Under the pieces are notes generated by a model. The model was given only the letters and a program-made list of their open reading frames with translations. It searched no databases and was not told the DNA's origin. DNA of 64,000 nt from Thaumasiovibrio occultus (GTDB lineage: Bacteria > Pseudomonadota > Gammaproteobacteria > Enterobacterales > Vibrionaceae): contig AP023052.1 in NCBI GenBank assembly GCA_019703815.1, forward strand, positions 2,480,001 through 2,544,000. The letters run 5' to 3'. Shown here piece by piece: positions 19,684 through 29,078 of the stretch. The first letter of the stretch is position 1; each line of letters opens with the position of its first letter. The position numbers were made by a program, and so were the translations under genes.

Positions 19684-19716
19684 AAAAGAGGCGAAGATCA
19701 TCGCCTCTTTTTTTAT
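19684..19716 (+). terminator. Terminator after queF
   Basis: AAAGAGGCGA/TCGCCTCTTT stem with a 6-nt loop and a long T-run, about 100 bp after the queF stop. The remainder of the 317-bp gap to 19900 is A+T-rich with no gene seen. Confidence 0.85.
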
Positions 19717-19899
19717 TTTCGCCCAAATATGTTCAGACATGCTGGCTCTTATTTGAGCAGCGTTGTTTTATCTTTGCGCTATATTTCTCTGTTCTGGTGT
19801 GCATATCCACAGGTTTGGAAAATAAACCTAAATTTAACCTAGACTTAGCACGTTACCCCAGTAAGATAACCAAACTAACTATCTAGCTTTCCAATCAAT

Positions 19900-22131
19900 A
19901 TGCGCTCAACGTTCGTTGCTATTTTTCTTACCGTGATCAGTTTGTCTGTGCAGGCAAGGCTTTACACTATCCCTGATTTGGCCAACGCCAACTCATTGAT
20001 TGAGTCTGAGCCAGAAGAAGCGATCGCGATCACCGAGCAATATATTGAGCAGGTCGGTACGAATACATCTTCTCCATCCCTGAAAGGGGTCGACAGTGAT
20101 TACAGCCCCACGTCACCGTTAAGCATTGTTCATGCGCTGCACATCCAAGCCGATGCGCTATTTAGAATGGAAGAGCACGATGTGGCGCTCAGTACATTAG
20201 ATAAAGCGCGCAAGATCAGTCTCGCTAACGATCTGGTGCTAGCCGAAGCCGAAACTTACTTGCTCACCGCGAAAGTGCTATGGTTTGGTCAACGTAAGCT
20301 GGCGGGCGCGCTTGAAAACCTGGCTCTTGCCGACGACAGCATCGATAATCCCCAAAGTGGGACTGTGCGCAATCAACAGCGCACCTTGTATTTTCGCTCC
20401 GCCTTAATGCGCGCACAAATCCACTCGGAAACCAATAACGAGCAAGAAGCCGAGCTCTGCTTTTCCCGCGCCCAAAGCTATTTAGAATTTCTTAGCGATA
20501 ACGAGCTGCGCCTAAACTATTACTTGGCGCTGGGCTCACACTACCTCAATCATAATCACCAAAATTTAGCCCTCGATCAGCTCGTCACGGCGTACTGGCT
20601 CGCCAATGAAGAAGTCAACCAGCTTAAGCAAGCGCACGCCAACTTCTTACTGGCCAAGCTTTACAAACGCCGCCACATTTTCGACAAAGCGCTCGATCAC
20701 GCCAGTGAGGCCGGCGACTACTATGAAAAGCACGATCTCTATAAGCCGCTATCCGAAACCCTGAACCTGATTGCGTCTATTTATGAACAGCAAAAGCGCT
20801 ATAACCTTGCCTTGGTGCACTACTTCAATGCGATTGATCTGGAAAAGCTGATCAGCCGTCATTCACACTCGGCGCAGCTGCGTATTAACATCGCCCGCGT
20901 CTATATGCAGCTGTATAACTTTGTGCAGAGTGAGCAGCACTTAGAAGACGCCTACAACATTGCGACCTTAATCGAAGATGAGCACCTGATCTCGCAGGTG
21001 TACATCATGTATGGCGATCTCTATTTGGCCCAAGAAAACAGCGCCAAGGCGATTGAAGCGGCCACGGCGGGTATCGAAAAGGCCATTGATAACCACAACC
21101 TGCTGCTGCAAATGGAAGGTGAGCAAGTCCTCACCCACGCCTATCAACAAACACAAAACTATAAAGCCGCGATCTTGGCACAACGCCGCTACGACGAACT
21201 CGCTCAAGCCGTGCGCGATGCCCGCGATCGCAACGAAATGGAGATGTTTGAAGGGCGCCAACGCATGTTGGAGCGCTCACTCAAAATGGAAGAGATGGAA
21301 GCGCGCTTACTTGAGCAAAAGCTGATCCTCTTTCGCAATGAACGCATCGTGTTTGCCCTGCTGCTGATCGTCTTCTTATGCTTGCTGTACGCACGCAACC
21401 GCCAACACAAATATAAGCGTTTGAGCCAAGAGCACCTCAAGCTCGAAGAAGATCTCTACACTCACCCCCGCAGTGGCTTGCGCAATTTGCGGATGCTCAA
21501 CGCTCGCCTGCCCGACTCCTTGCGTCAAACCAGTGACTCGTTTGAGATGTGGCATCTTGGGAATTTGATCAACGAGCCGCTCAGCGATCGCTTGCGCTTT
21601 GCCCTGTTCGACATTCCGATGTTACGCCACGTTTACTTAGAGCAAGGCTACGCCCAAGGCCAAGCCTTAGAGCGCGATCTCGGTGAGTACTTAAATCGTG
21701 AAGTGGGCGAGCCTGCGCGTTTGTATCACTTCTCCGATGGGGTCTTTTTATACCTCGAGCCCAACTCGAACGCCGAAACGGAGCCAAAAGCGCTCGCTGA
21801 GCACATCATTGGCCTGATCAATAATTACGCCCACGAACACGAGCACGCACCGTCAGTACATGTGGGGTTGGCAGAATACCCATTCTTGCCACGCGCTTAC
21901 ACCGCGATTAACGCCCAAGAGCTGATTGATATCTTATTGATGACGCTCAATGCCGCCAGCCGCGCCGCTAAACAAAGTGGCTTGAGCGAGTGGGTGCACA
22001 TTCAAGCGATCAGCGCCGCTCCGGCCGCCAGCTTTGCCAACCAAACCATTCGCGAAGCCTGCTTAAAAGGGATCAAGAGTGGCATCTTAAAAGTGCAAAC
22101 CTCGGTGCCCGACAAACTGAACTGGGAATAG
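19900..22131 (+). CDS. TPR-repeat membrane protein with degenerate GGDEF domain
   Basis: 743-residue signalling-type protein. Domains in order: a signal peptide (1-18, cut after VQA), a long periplasmic region of tetratricopeptide-like helices (about 40-430), a coiled coil (MEEMEARLLEQK), one membrane helix near 481-500, and a cytoplasmic GGDEF-like domain (about 520-720). That domain keeps the fold markers HPRSGLRNLR, ALFDI and VHVGLAEYP. The catalytic GGDEF is replaced by SDGVF (612-616) and the usual metal-binding Asp region is altered. It should therefore not make c-di-GMP; it may bind a ligand or a partner. An active cyclase gene follows. Confidence 0.8.
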   Translation: MRSTFVAIFLTVISLSVQARLYTIPDLANANSLIESEPEEAIAITEQYIEQVGTNTSSPSLKGVDSDYSPTSPLSIVHALHIQADALFRMEEHDVALSTLDKARKISLANDLVLAEAETYLLTAKVLWFGQRKLAGALENLALADDSIDNPQSGTVRNQQRTLYFRSALMRAQIHSETNNEQEAELCFSRAQSYLEFLSDNELRLNYYLALGSHYLNHNHQNLALDQLVTAYWLANEEVNQLKQAHANFLLAKLYKRRHIFDKALDHASEAGDYYEKHDLYKPLSETLNLIASIYEQQKRYNLALVHYFNAIDLEKLISRHSHSAQLRINIARVYMQLYNFVQSEQHLEDAYNIATLIEDEHLISQVYIMYGDLYLAQENSAKAIEAATAGIEKAIDNHNLLLQMEGEQVLTHAYQQTQNYKAAILAQRRYDELAQAVRDARDRNEMEMFEGRQRMLERSLKMEEMEARLLEQKLILFRNERIVFALLLIVFLCLLYARNRQHKYKRLSQEHLKLEEDLYTHPRSGLRNLRMLNARLPDSLRQTSDSFEMWHLGNLINEPLSDRLRFALFDIPMLRHVYLEQGYAQGQALERDLGEYLNREVGEPARLYHFSDGVFLYLEPNSNAETEPKALAEHIIGLINNYAHEHEHAPSVHVGLAEYPFLPRAYTAINAQELIDILLMTLNAASRAAKQSGLSEWVHIQAISAAPAASFANQTIREACLKGIKSGILKVQTSVPDKLNWE

Positions 22132-22159
22132 CCCATTTCATCAATATTTCTTATCGTCG

Positions 22160-22183
22160 CCGCCAGTTCATCTGGCGGTTTTT
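22160..22183 (+). terminator. Terminator after the TPR-GGDEF gene
   Basis: CCGCCAG/CTGGCGG stem with a 5-nt loop and five T, 29 bp after the stop. The rest of the gap up to 22465 is A+T-rich with no gene recognised. Confidence 0.8.
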
Positions 22184-22444
22184 ATGGATAGCACCATCAT
22201 CTAAACTCTCGCCATTCATCCTTGATATAAAACTCATAGCAGTGCAGTAACCCCTTAAAAAATCTGGACTTAGCTTAAAAATAACGCAAATTACGCTAAA
22301 CAGTTTGAGTGAATTACAGCCGACTTCTCTACACCCAATTAAGGTATTTTGGGTTTAAATCACGAATCAAAAAAAATTATCTACTTTCCCCCTACCGTTT
22401 GATTAGTATTTCATCAGTAAGAGGTAGCCACAGGCGATTTTTTT

Positions 22445-22457
22445 GCTAGAGTCTAGC
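22445..22457. repeat. Small palindrome at the diguanylate cyclase start
   Basis: GCTAGA-G-TCTAGC ends 8 bp before the ATG at 22465. As RNA it could fold over the ribosome site; as DNA it could be an operator half-site pair. Confidence 0.4.
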
Positions 22458-22464
22458 GAGCGTA

Positions 22465-24087
22465 ATGTTGAATCGCGCCGCATTTCTGTCTGCTTTAACA
22501 CGCCGGAGCTATCTTAAGCTGTCCATGAATGATAATCAGTATACTGTCCAACTCTCTATACTCAGAAAAAAGCTGGAAGAGCAGCAACAAGGGCTACAGA
22601 GCGAAGGGTTAAAGAATCGACGAGAGCGCCACTTATTGCGCCGCTTCATTGGTCGTATCAGTCAGGGCTTGAAAGGATACAGCGCTGAGCTCGATGCGCT
22701 AATGGCCGATCTCCGTCAGGCTCTTGAAAACCCGGATGTGCAAGTAGACTCGCTAATACCGAAGTTAGCTATGGCGGAGCGTATGACCATCAGGCAGACA
22801 GAAAATAGGGATAAAGAGTTTTCTGGCTTGGCACTCCAAGTTAGTCAGTCCGGCGACGTGTTAAAGCGCGTGCGCGGCTTGCCTGCGCAACTTAAACGTG
22901 AACTCAATGGCCTGCTGCTGCAACACAACAATCCGAGCCAAGAGCTGCTTCTGCGCCGTACCACACGCCTCTTGTCGATGTACGATCGCGCCGTCAAACT
23001 GATCACCGCCAGCCATGACTTTAGTGGCAACCTTCGTGAGTTAATCGACAAAGATCTCCAGCTCTCGCTCTCTAATGAGCTACAGCACTTGATCACCGAG
23101 CTCGATTTTGACGGCCAATTTGGCGACCAACTGCTCGATATTCGCAACCAACTGTTATTGGGTGTGGATAGCGAAAAATTGATGAGCATTGCCCTGCAAG
23201 TGATCCGGTTAGTGCTCGATGGCACCCATGCCGAGCGCCAAGCCTCACAGCAGTTTCTCACTTCAATCAATCAAGACTTAGCCAGCTTAAAACACTCCAC
23301 CAGCAAAACCTTAGAGCACAGTGAAAGTGTGGTCGCCAACCACAGCGAACTCAATGCTGAGCTCAGTCGAGTTGGACAAAACCTGCAAGTGGTCGTGCAA
23401 GACCCGACCAACATGCAAGCGATGGTGAAGCAGGTAGGCGACGCGCAGCAAGCGATTCAAGCCTTGGTTGAGCGTAACCGCGCCCTCGAGAAACACCAAC
23501 AAACCTTGATTGATCGGATCCAATTTAATGAATCGCGCCTACAACAGCTGTGCGATCAAACGGCAGACTACCGTCGCCGCTTAAACGATCAAGAGCGGAA
23601 GGTGTTCCTTGACCATCTCACCAAGGTCTATAACCGCGCCGCCCTCGCTGACAGGCTCGATCATGAATACAAACGTTGGCTGCGCCATCAGCATCCCTTG
23701 TGCATCGCTTTTGTCGATTTAGATCATTTCAAAGATATCAACGACAGCTATGGCCACTCGGCAGGTGATAAAGCGCTAAAAATCATCGCCCGCACTATTT
23801 TCCGCAATATGCCTGACACCGACTTTGTCGCCCGTTATGGCGGTGAAGAATTTGTATTGATCATGCCAGAGCGCGAGAAAAACATCCTCACTGAGCAGCT
23901 CAATCAAATTCGTGAAGCGATTGCCGCGCTGCCGTTTAAGTTCCGCGATCGCTCCGTCTCCATTAGCGCCTCGATTGGTGCCACCTTATTTACCGAAAGC
24001 GACACCCCACAACAAGTGCTCGACCGCGCTGATAGAGCGCTCTACGATGCCAAAGACTCTGGCCGTAATCGTCTTATTTGGGTCTAA
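22465..24087 (+). CDS. Diguanylate cyclase (GGEEF), soluble
   Basis: Makes the second messenger c-di-GMP from two GTP. The 540 residues have a long helical N-terminal region (about 25-370) without membrane segments, probably a coiled-coil sensor or dimer module. The C-terminal GGDEF domain contains DHLTKVYNRAAL, FVDLDHFKDINDSYGHSAGDKAL and an intact GGEEF at 459-463. The RxxD inhibitory site is not present: PDTD occupies that place. The start is uncertain: ATG 22465 or ATG 22525 (MNDNQ), neither with a strong ribosome site. It lies 333 bp after the degenerate-GGDEF gene. Confidence 0.88.
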   Translation: MLNRAAFLSALTRRSYLKLSMNDNQYTVQLSILRKKLEEQQQGLQSEGLKNRRERHLLRRFIGRISQGLKGYSAELDALMADLRQALENPDVQVDSLIPKLAMAERMTIRQTENRDKEFSGLALQVSQSGDVLKRVRGLPAQLKRELNGLLLQHNNPSQELLLRRTTRLLSMYDRAVKLITASHDFSGNLRELIDKDLQLSLSNELQHLITELDFDGQFGDQLLDIRNQLLLGVDSEKLMSIALQVIRLVLDGTHAERQASQQFLTSINQDLASLKHSTSKTLEHSESVVANHSELNAELSRVGQNLQVVVQDPTNMQAMVKQVGDAQQAIQALVERNRALEKHQQTLIDRIQFNESRLQQLCDQTADYRRRLNDQERKVFLDHLTKVYNRAALADRLDHEYKRWLRHQHPLCIAFVDLDHFKDINDSYGHSAGDKALKIIARTIFRNMPDTDFVARYGGEEFVLIMPEREKNILTEQLNQIREAIAALPFKFRDRSVSISASIGATLFTESDTPQQVLDRADRALYDAKDSGRNRLIWV

Positions 24088-24236
24088 CATCCCCCAAAAA
24101 ACTCACAAACAGCCCTTTGCAATGTCGCCACCTTGCTCACTGCTATGTACCAAAAAATGGTGCCGACCACTGCGCGACAAAACCCGTTTAGCGACCCTTA
24201 CGTATTACTCCTTAGCCATGGTTGCTGCAGACGTTG

Positions 24237-24389
24237 CTAAGCCCATGATTTAGCGTTATCCCACAACCAAGGTTCATCAAGTTTTAACTGGTCAATATTC
24301 CCATTGCTGTGTATGGTGAGAAAACAACCTTTATAAAACAACGATATTGCCACTGAGTAACAACGGATTGGTTCCAGACGCATTAGCAT
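24237..24389 (-). CDS. Possible small protein, unassigned
   Basis: A 50-codon frame in the 368-bp gap between the cyclase gene and ppnN, on the opposite strand. The sequence is not a simple shadow of another gene and ends in a plausible acidic/aromatic tail (LKLDEPWLWDNAKSWA). No clear ribosome site precedes the possible starts (ATG 24389 or 24383, or TTG 24422), and I recognise no family. The rest of the gap holds nothing I can name. Confidence 0.3.
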   Translation of the reverse strand: MLMRLEPIRCYSVAISLFYKGCFLTIHSNGNIDQLKLDEPWLWDNAKSWA

Positions 24390-24455
24390 TGATTTAATTA
24401 TAAATATCCGTTTCGTCGGCAATCATTTCTCTAAGCCTTTTCGGCGGAGGTTCTT

Positions 24456-25808
24456 ATGATTACGCACATCAGCCCAACGGGCTCCATGGACTTGCTGTCG
24501 CAGTTAGAAGTCGATCAATTAAAACAAACCGCGACCAGCGATCTCTATCGCCTCTATCGCAACTGCTCGTTGGCGATCCTTAACTCCGGCAGCCACACCG
24601 ACAGCTCTAAAGAGTTGCTCAACGCCTATTTAGATTTCGATATCAACGTATTGCGCCGTGAGCGCGGGGTAAAACTCGAGCTGATCAACCCGCCCGATCA
24701 CGCCTTTGTCGATGGCCGCTTGATCACCAGCATTCGCGAGCACATGTTCTCGGTCTTGCGCGATATTCTCTATCTCAGCACCTTGCAACAACGCAACGGG
24801 CTTGACCTCTCAAGCTCGGCACAAAACACCAACTACATTTTCGATATTTTGCGCAATGCCAATGCCCTGCGCCCGGGTGTCGATCCCAATCTGGTGGTGT
24901 GCTGGGGCGGTCACTCGATTAATGAGATTGAATACGAATACACTCGTCGTGTGGGGCATCAACTGGGGTTACGTGAACTTAACGTGTGCACCGGTTGTGG
25001 TCCGGGCGCGATGGAAGGCCCAATGAAAGGCGCGGCGATCGGCCACTTCAAGCAGCGCTTCAAAGAAGGGCGCTTTGTTGGCTTGACCGAGCCGTCGATC
25101 ATTGCCGCAGAGCCGCCAAACCCGATGGTCTCAGAGCTGGTCATTCTGCCTGATATCGAAAAACGTTTGGAAGCCTTCGTACGTATGGCCCACGGCATTG
25201 TGATTTTCCCAGGCGGCGTTGGCACTTCAGAAGAGTTGCTGTACTTGCTTGGGATCTTAATGCATCCGGAGAACGCCGATGAGCCGTTACCACTGGTGCT
25301 CACCGGACCAAAAGAGAGCGAAGACTATTTCCGCACTATCGACACCTTTATCGCCAAAACTTTGGGCGAAGAGGCGCGTAAGCATTATCAGATCATCATT
25401 GATGATCCAGCAAAAGTCGCCAAGGTAATGAAAAACGCGATGCCGAAAGTGAAAGAGTACCGCCAAGCCAACGGCGATGCATACAGCTACAACTGGTCGC
25501 TGAAAATTGAAGAGCACTTCCAGCAGCCCTTTATCCCAAGCCACGCCAGCATGTCCGCGCTTGATCTGCATTTAGATCAAGCGCCGGAAAAACTGGCGGC
25601 GAACTTGCGTCGGGCCTTCTCTGGGATCGTGGCGGGCAACGTGAAAGAAGAAGGGATTCAAGAAATCGAAGAGCATGGCCCGTTTATCATCAATGGCGAT
25701 ATCGAGCTGATGACCGAGATGGATAACTTACTCAACCGCTTTGTCGATCAGCAACGGATGAAGCTGCCGGGCACCGCGTATGTGCCTTGCTATCAAATTG
25801 CACGCTAA
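24456..25808 (+). CDS. ppnN: Nucleotide 5'-monophosphate nucleosidase PpnN
   Basis: Cleaves purine and pyrimidine 5'-monophosphates to base and ribose 5-phosphate. In E. coli it is stimulated by (p)ppGpp and helps balance nucleotide pools in stringent response. The 450 residues contain the LOG-like Rossmann core with the PGGVGTSEE motif at 252-260, and the N- and C-terminal domains specific to the long PpnN (YgdH) type. GGCGGAGG provides a strong ribosome site. It is followed by a terminator and then xni, in E. coli order. Confidence 0.94.
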   Translation: MITHISPTGSMDLLSQLEVDQLKQTATSDLYRLYRNCSLAILNSGSHTDSSKELLNAYLDFDINVLRRERGVKLELINPPDHAFVDGRLITSIREHMFSVLRDILYLSTLQQRNGLDLSSSAQNTNYIFDILRNANALRPGVDPNLVVCWGGHSINEIEYEYTRRVGHQLGLRELNVCTGCGPGAMEGPMKGAAIGHFKQRFKEGRFVGLTEPSIIAAEPPNPMVSELVILPDIEKRLEAFVRMAHGIVIFPGGVGTSEELLYLLGILMHPENADEPLPLVLTGPKESEDYFRTIDTFIAKTLGEEARKHYQIIIDDPAKVAKVMKNAMPKVKEYRQANGDAYSYNWSLKIEEHFQQPFIPSHASMSALDLHLDQAPEKLAANLRRAFSGIVAGNVKEEGIQEIEEHGPFIINGDIELMTEMDNLLNRFVDQQRMKLPGTAYVPCYQIAR

Positions 25809-25821
25809 GACAAACGAACTC

Positions 25822-25850
25822 GCGGAGCCTTGGCTCCGCTTTTTCTTTTT
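25822..25850 (+). terminator. Terminator after ppnN
   Basis: GCGGAGCC/GGCTCCGC stem with a 2-nt loop and a T-rich tail, 13 bp after the stop. Confidence 0.85.
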
Positions 25851-25965
25851 GCCTCCCGCCTCCGCTAACATTCGCTTTGGCCAGTAACCGCCAACCGCTG
25901 CGCTATTTGCAGAAGCGCGTATCGCCCTGATATCATCGCCATATCTTTCATCGCTGGCGAAACGT

Positions 25966-26745
25966 ATGTCCCTTCACCTTGTTATCATTGACGCACTTAA
26001 CTTGATCCGCCGTGTGCATGCCGCACAACCTGATCCCAATGATATAGCCAACACCAGTCGCGTCTGCTGCCAAGCGATCCAAAAAATCATCAAAGCGAGC
26101 CAGCCGACGCATATGGTCGCGGTCTTTGACCATCATTCAGATGATCGTGGTTGGCGCGCAGAGATTATTCCCGAGTACAAGCAAGGCCGTAAGCCCATGC
26201 CTGACGAACTGCTGCACGGGCTGGATGCGATTCAAGCGGCTTTTTGGGAGATCGGGGTAGATTCTTTACTGTCCGATGGCGACGAAGCCGACGATCTGAT
26301 CGCCACTATCGCGACCAAAGTGGCGCAGCGCGGGGAAACTGTGACTATCGTTTCTACCGACAAAGGCTTTTGTCAGCTCTTGCAGCCCACCTTACAGATC
26401 CGCGACTATTTCCAGCAGCGCTGGCTCGATAGCGTGTTCATTGAGAAAGAATTTGGCGTGAAACCGGCGCAGTTACCCGACTATTGGGGACTGGCGGGGA
26501 TCAGCTCCAGCAAGATCACCGGCGTACCCGGCATTGGCCCGAAGGCCGCGCAAACCTTGCTGGCACAATATCAACACCTGGATGCCATTTTAGCCGCCGA
26601 AGATATTGAGCCTAAATTTGCCAAAAAAATTGATGGCCACCAGCAAGATGCACGCAATGCAAAACAAGTAGCAACACTGAAAACCGACATTGAGCTGGGT
26701 TTTAACTTGCAAGCTATTCGCTATCCGGCCAATGAGCCCGCCTAG
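25966..26745 (+). CDS. xni: Flap endonuclease Xni (ExoIX)
   Basis: FEN-family nuclease related to the 5' nuclease domain of Pol I. It cleaves flaps in DNA repair and replication. The 259 residues show metal-binding acidic clusters (IIDALNLI at the N-terminus, FDHHSDDRG, SDGDEADDLIATIA) and the helix-hairpin-helix ITGVPGIGPKAA. The length matches E. coli Xni (251). Enterobacterial Xni lacks some metal ligands of Pol I; I cannot score every ligand by eye. Confidence 0.93.
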   Translation: MSLHLVIIDALNLIRRVHAAQPDPNDIANTSRVCCQAIQKIIKASQPTHMVAVFDHHSDDRGWRAEIIPEYKQGRKPMPDELLHGLDAIQAAFWEIGVDSLLSDGDEADDLIATIATKVAQRGETVTIVSTDKGFCQLLQPTLQIRDYFQQRWLDSVFIEKEFGVKPAQLPDYWGLAGISSSKITGVPGIGPKAAQTLLAQYQHLDAILAAEDIEPKFAKKIDGHQQDARNAKQVATLKTDIELGFNLQAIRYPANEPA

Positions 26746-26774
26746 CTCACAGCCACTACTTGCGCCTGCCATTA

Positions 26775-26807
26775 CAAAAAATGCCGCTAATAAGCGGCAT
26801 TTTTTTA
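26775..26807. terminator. Bidirectional terminator between xni and rlmM
   Basis: AAAAAATGCCGC pairs with GCGGCATTTTTT around a small loop, between the convergent genes xni and rlmM. Confidence 0.88.
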
Positions 26808-26837
26808 TTGTTGAAACGCAACGGTTTAACGCGATAA

Positions 26838-27932
26838 TTAGTGCGGCGTTACTGGGTTAAGCACTTGAATGTGAACCGTGATCTCTTCACGATCATGGTA
26901 CAAATGCTTCGCCTGCAGGTTAAACTTCAAGCCGTTTTTGATCAGGAACACTTTCAGGTTTTCCAAATCTTGAAGCACTTCGTCGTAACGGCCTTTCATT
27001 GGCAGTTTCAGGTTAAAGATGGTCTCTTTCGCCCATCCTTTGACCAACCATTGACCCATCAAGTGCGCCACACGCGCTGGCTTTTCCACCATGTCACACA
27101 CCAACCAAGTGACGTTCTTACGCGGTGGCTCAAACTTAAAGCCATCCACTTCATGGTGTTTGACCTGACCGGTTTCCATCAGGCTGTCGGCCATTTGGCC
27201 GTTATCAATCGCGTGGACAAACATCGAACGCTGCACGAGCTGATAGGTCCAACCGCCCGGACAGGCGCCCAAATCAACCGCCCACATCCCCGACGCCAAA
27301 CGTTCATCCCACTCTTCACGCGGAATAAACACATGGAACGCTTCTTCTAGCTTCAAGGTTGAACGGCTTGGTGCATCAGCAGGGAATTTAAGACGCGGGA
27401 TCCCCATAAAGAAATCCGAATTGTTATCGCTCGATGAATAACCGACATAACACTCACCCGGCGCGGTAAAGAACACGTGTAGTACCGGCTTTTTCGCGTT
27501 GTCTTTGGTGAACAGGTAGCCTTGTTTACGCAACGCTTGACGTAGCGGCACCGTAAACTTACGGCAGAATTTCGATAGCTCTTTACCGTCGTTGGTATCA
27601 GGCATTTCTACGCGAATATCACCACAACGCGGGAACTCACCGCTGTACTCTGCCAGCGCCGCCAGCAACGGAGAAATACGATCGCCCACGGGCATATCGG
27701 TCACTTGACCCGCCACCAGCACCATTTGGCGTGCGAAGATCAGCGACGAAAAAGGTAATTTCTTCACCAGTTTCTCGGCATCACCCGGTTGGTAACACTC
27801 GAAAATCACATAGCCCGAATTCGACTTCGTCCGTGGAAAACCATAAATTTCCACATCGGTGGCTTTAGTTTGGATTTCCCCAGCACACTCTTTTTCAAAC
27901 CCCGGACGACAATAAAGTAATACCTGATTCAC
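26838..27932 (-). CDS. rlmM: 23S rRNA (cytidine2498-2'-O)-methyltransferase RlmM
   Basis: S-adenosylmethionine-dependent enzyme that 2'-O-methylates C2498 in 23S rRNA. The 364 residues comprise an N-terminal THUMP-like domain and a Rossmann methyltransferase domain with the SAM loop [13 protein letters not shown]. The late NLKLPMKGR strand carries the catalytic lysine. It starts 9 bp after the ygdD stop, indicating one transcript; ygdD-rlmM adjacency is also seen in E. coli. Confidence 0.94.
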   Translation of the reverse strand: MNQVLLYCRPGFEKECAGEIQTKATDVEIYGFPRTKSNSGYVIFECYQPGDAEKLVKKLPFSSLIFARQMVLVAGQVTDMPVGDRISPLLAALAEYSGEFPRCGDIRVEMPDTNDGKELSKFCRKFTVPLRQALRKQGYLFTKDNAKKPVLHVFFTAPGECYVGYSSSDNNSDFFMGIPRLKFPADAPSRSTLKLEEAFHVFIPREEWDERLASGMWAVDLGACPGGWTYQLVQRSMFVHAIDNGQMADSLMETGQVKHHEVDGFKFEPPRKNVTWLVCDMVEKPARVAHLMGQWLVKGWAKETIFNLKLPMKGRYDEVLQDLENLKVFLIKNGLKFNLQAKHLYHDREEITVHIQVLNPVTPH

Positions 27933-27941
27933 GACTCTACC

Positions 27942-28391
27942 TCAAGCACTGCGCCAGACCGCTACGGCGAGCAGCACCCAGCCAACGACAAAACAGACTC
28001 CACCAATCGGAGTCACCATTCCGAGACTGCGAATACCCGTCAATGCCAGCGCGTACAAGCTGCCACTGAACAACACAATTCCGGCCCCAAAAAACAGGGC
28101 TGCGTATGATAGCCTAGTTGGTGACAAAAATCGCATCAAAATCCCGACCGCCAATAACGCCAGCGTATGCAGGAACTGATAGTTCACGCCCGTTTGAAAC
28201 ACATCCAGTAAATACGGCGGCAAACTTTTCTTTAAACCGTGGGCGGCAAACGCGCCAAGCAATACACTCAGCGCGCCGCTAAGGGATGCCATCACCAGAA
28301 TACCCCGTACGCGGGGCGCTAAGCCCAGTTGCGCCTGTGCTGTGTTTGTCACCTGAGAAGTTGTGTTCGTCGCCTGAGAAGAAGATGTCAT
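27942..28391 (-). CDS. ygdD: DUF423 membrane protein YgdD
   Basis: 149-residue integral membrane protein of unknown function with about four helices. The family signature GAFAAHGLKK follows the first helix, and FSGSLYALALTG and VTPIGGVCFVVGW are conserved. It has about 25 more N-terminal residues than the E. coli protein. That extension is Thr/Ser/Gln-rich and carries a 21-bp tandem duplication (28341-28381). A downstream start is possible, so the tail may not be translated. The gene is upstream of rlmM in the same direction. Confidence 0.88.
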   Translation of the reverse strand: MTSSSQATNTTSQVTNTAQAQLGLAPRVRGILVMASLSGALSVLLGAFAAHGLKKSLPPYLLDVFQTGVNYQFLHTLALLAVGILMRFLSPTRLSYAALFFGAGIVLFSGSLYALALTGIRSLGMVTPIGGVCFVVGWVLLAVAVWRSA

Positions 28392-28451
28392 AAGCTCGTC
28401 CTTGTGCTCACTCTATGGGTTTATCTAGTGCGCCATTTAAGGCGCCGCGTG

Positions 28452-29078
28452 CTAGCCCGCCACACGCAAAATAAAGGCCGCCAGCCAATCCGCCGCCTGT
28501 TCGATATTTTGCGCTTCGGTATAGCCTGATACCTTGCGAGGCTTAAAACCGTGATCGCCATCAGGCAAGAAGTGCAGTTCAACCTGCGAGCTTAACGCAT
28601 AGCCGCTCACTTCCTCACGATGGCCAAACGTATCGCGCTCCCCTTGCAAAATCAAACACGGCAACGCCATCTCGGCCAGATGATCGCCCTTAAAGTTGTC
28701 TTTGCCCGGCGCATGAAACGGAAAACCGAGACACGCGATCCCTTTCACGCCTTCCAATGCGTCCTCTTGCGCCGCCATCAAGCTGGCCATTCGCCCGCCC
28801 ATAGATTTACCGCCAATCACCAGCGGACGATCACTGTGCGCTTGAATGTGCGTGGCAAAATCAGCCAACAACGCTGGTTGACGATCCGGTGGCCGCTTCT
28901 TGCCATCTTCGGCGCGTTTCACCATGTAGGGAAAATTAAACCTGATCACCCGAATGTCGCGTACCGCCAATGCTTGCGCCATGCTAGCCATAAAGGCGTG
29001 ATCCATTCCCGCCCCTGCGCCATGGGCAAACAGAAAGTTTACCGCGCAGTCATCTGCGCCATCGATTAAATAGTCCAT
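28452..29078 (-). CDS. Alpha/beta hydrolase (KANL3/Tex30-like family)
   Basis: 208-residue cytosolic hydrolase-fold protein. Visible catalytic triad: nucleophile Ser in GGKSMGGRMAS, acid in GERDTFG, and His in PDGDHGFKPRK. An N-terminal FAHGAGAGMDHAFM forms the oxyanion loop. The substrate is unknown. Its ATG shares one base with the gcvA stop (TAATG), implying translational coupling to the regulator. Confidence 0.85.
   Translation of the reverse strand: MDYLIDGADDCAVNFLFAHGAGAGMDHAFMASMAQALAVRDIRVIRFNFPYMVKRAEDGKKRPPDRQPALLADFATHIQAHSDRPLVIGGKSMGGRMASLMAAQEDALEGVKGIACLGFPFHAPGKDNFKGDHLAEMALPCLILQGERDTFGHREEVSGYALSSQVELHFLPDGDHGFKPRKVSGYTEAQNIEQAADWLAAFILRVAG

Noticed and set aside
28620-29069. 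149-codon plus-strand frame
   Set aside because: Antisense to the alpha/beta hydrolase, which has a complete catalytic triad.
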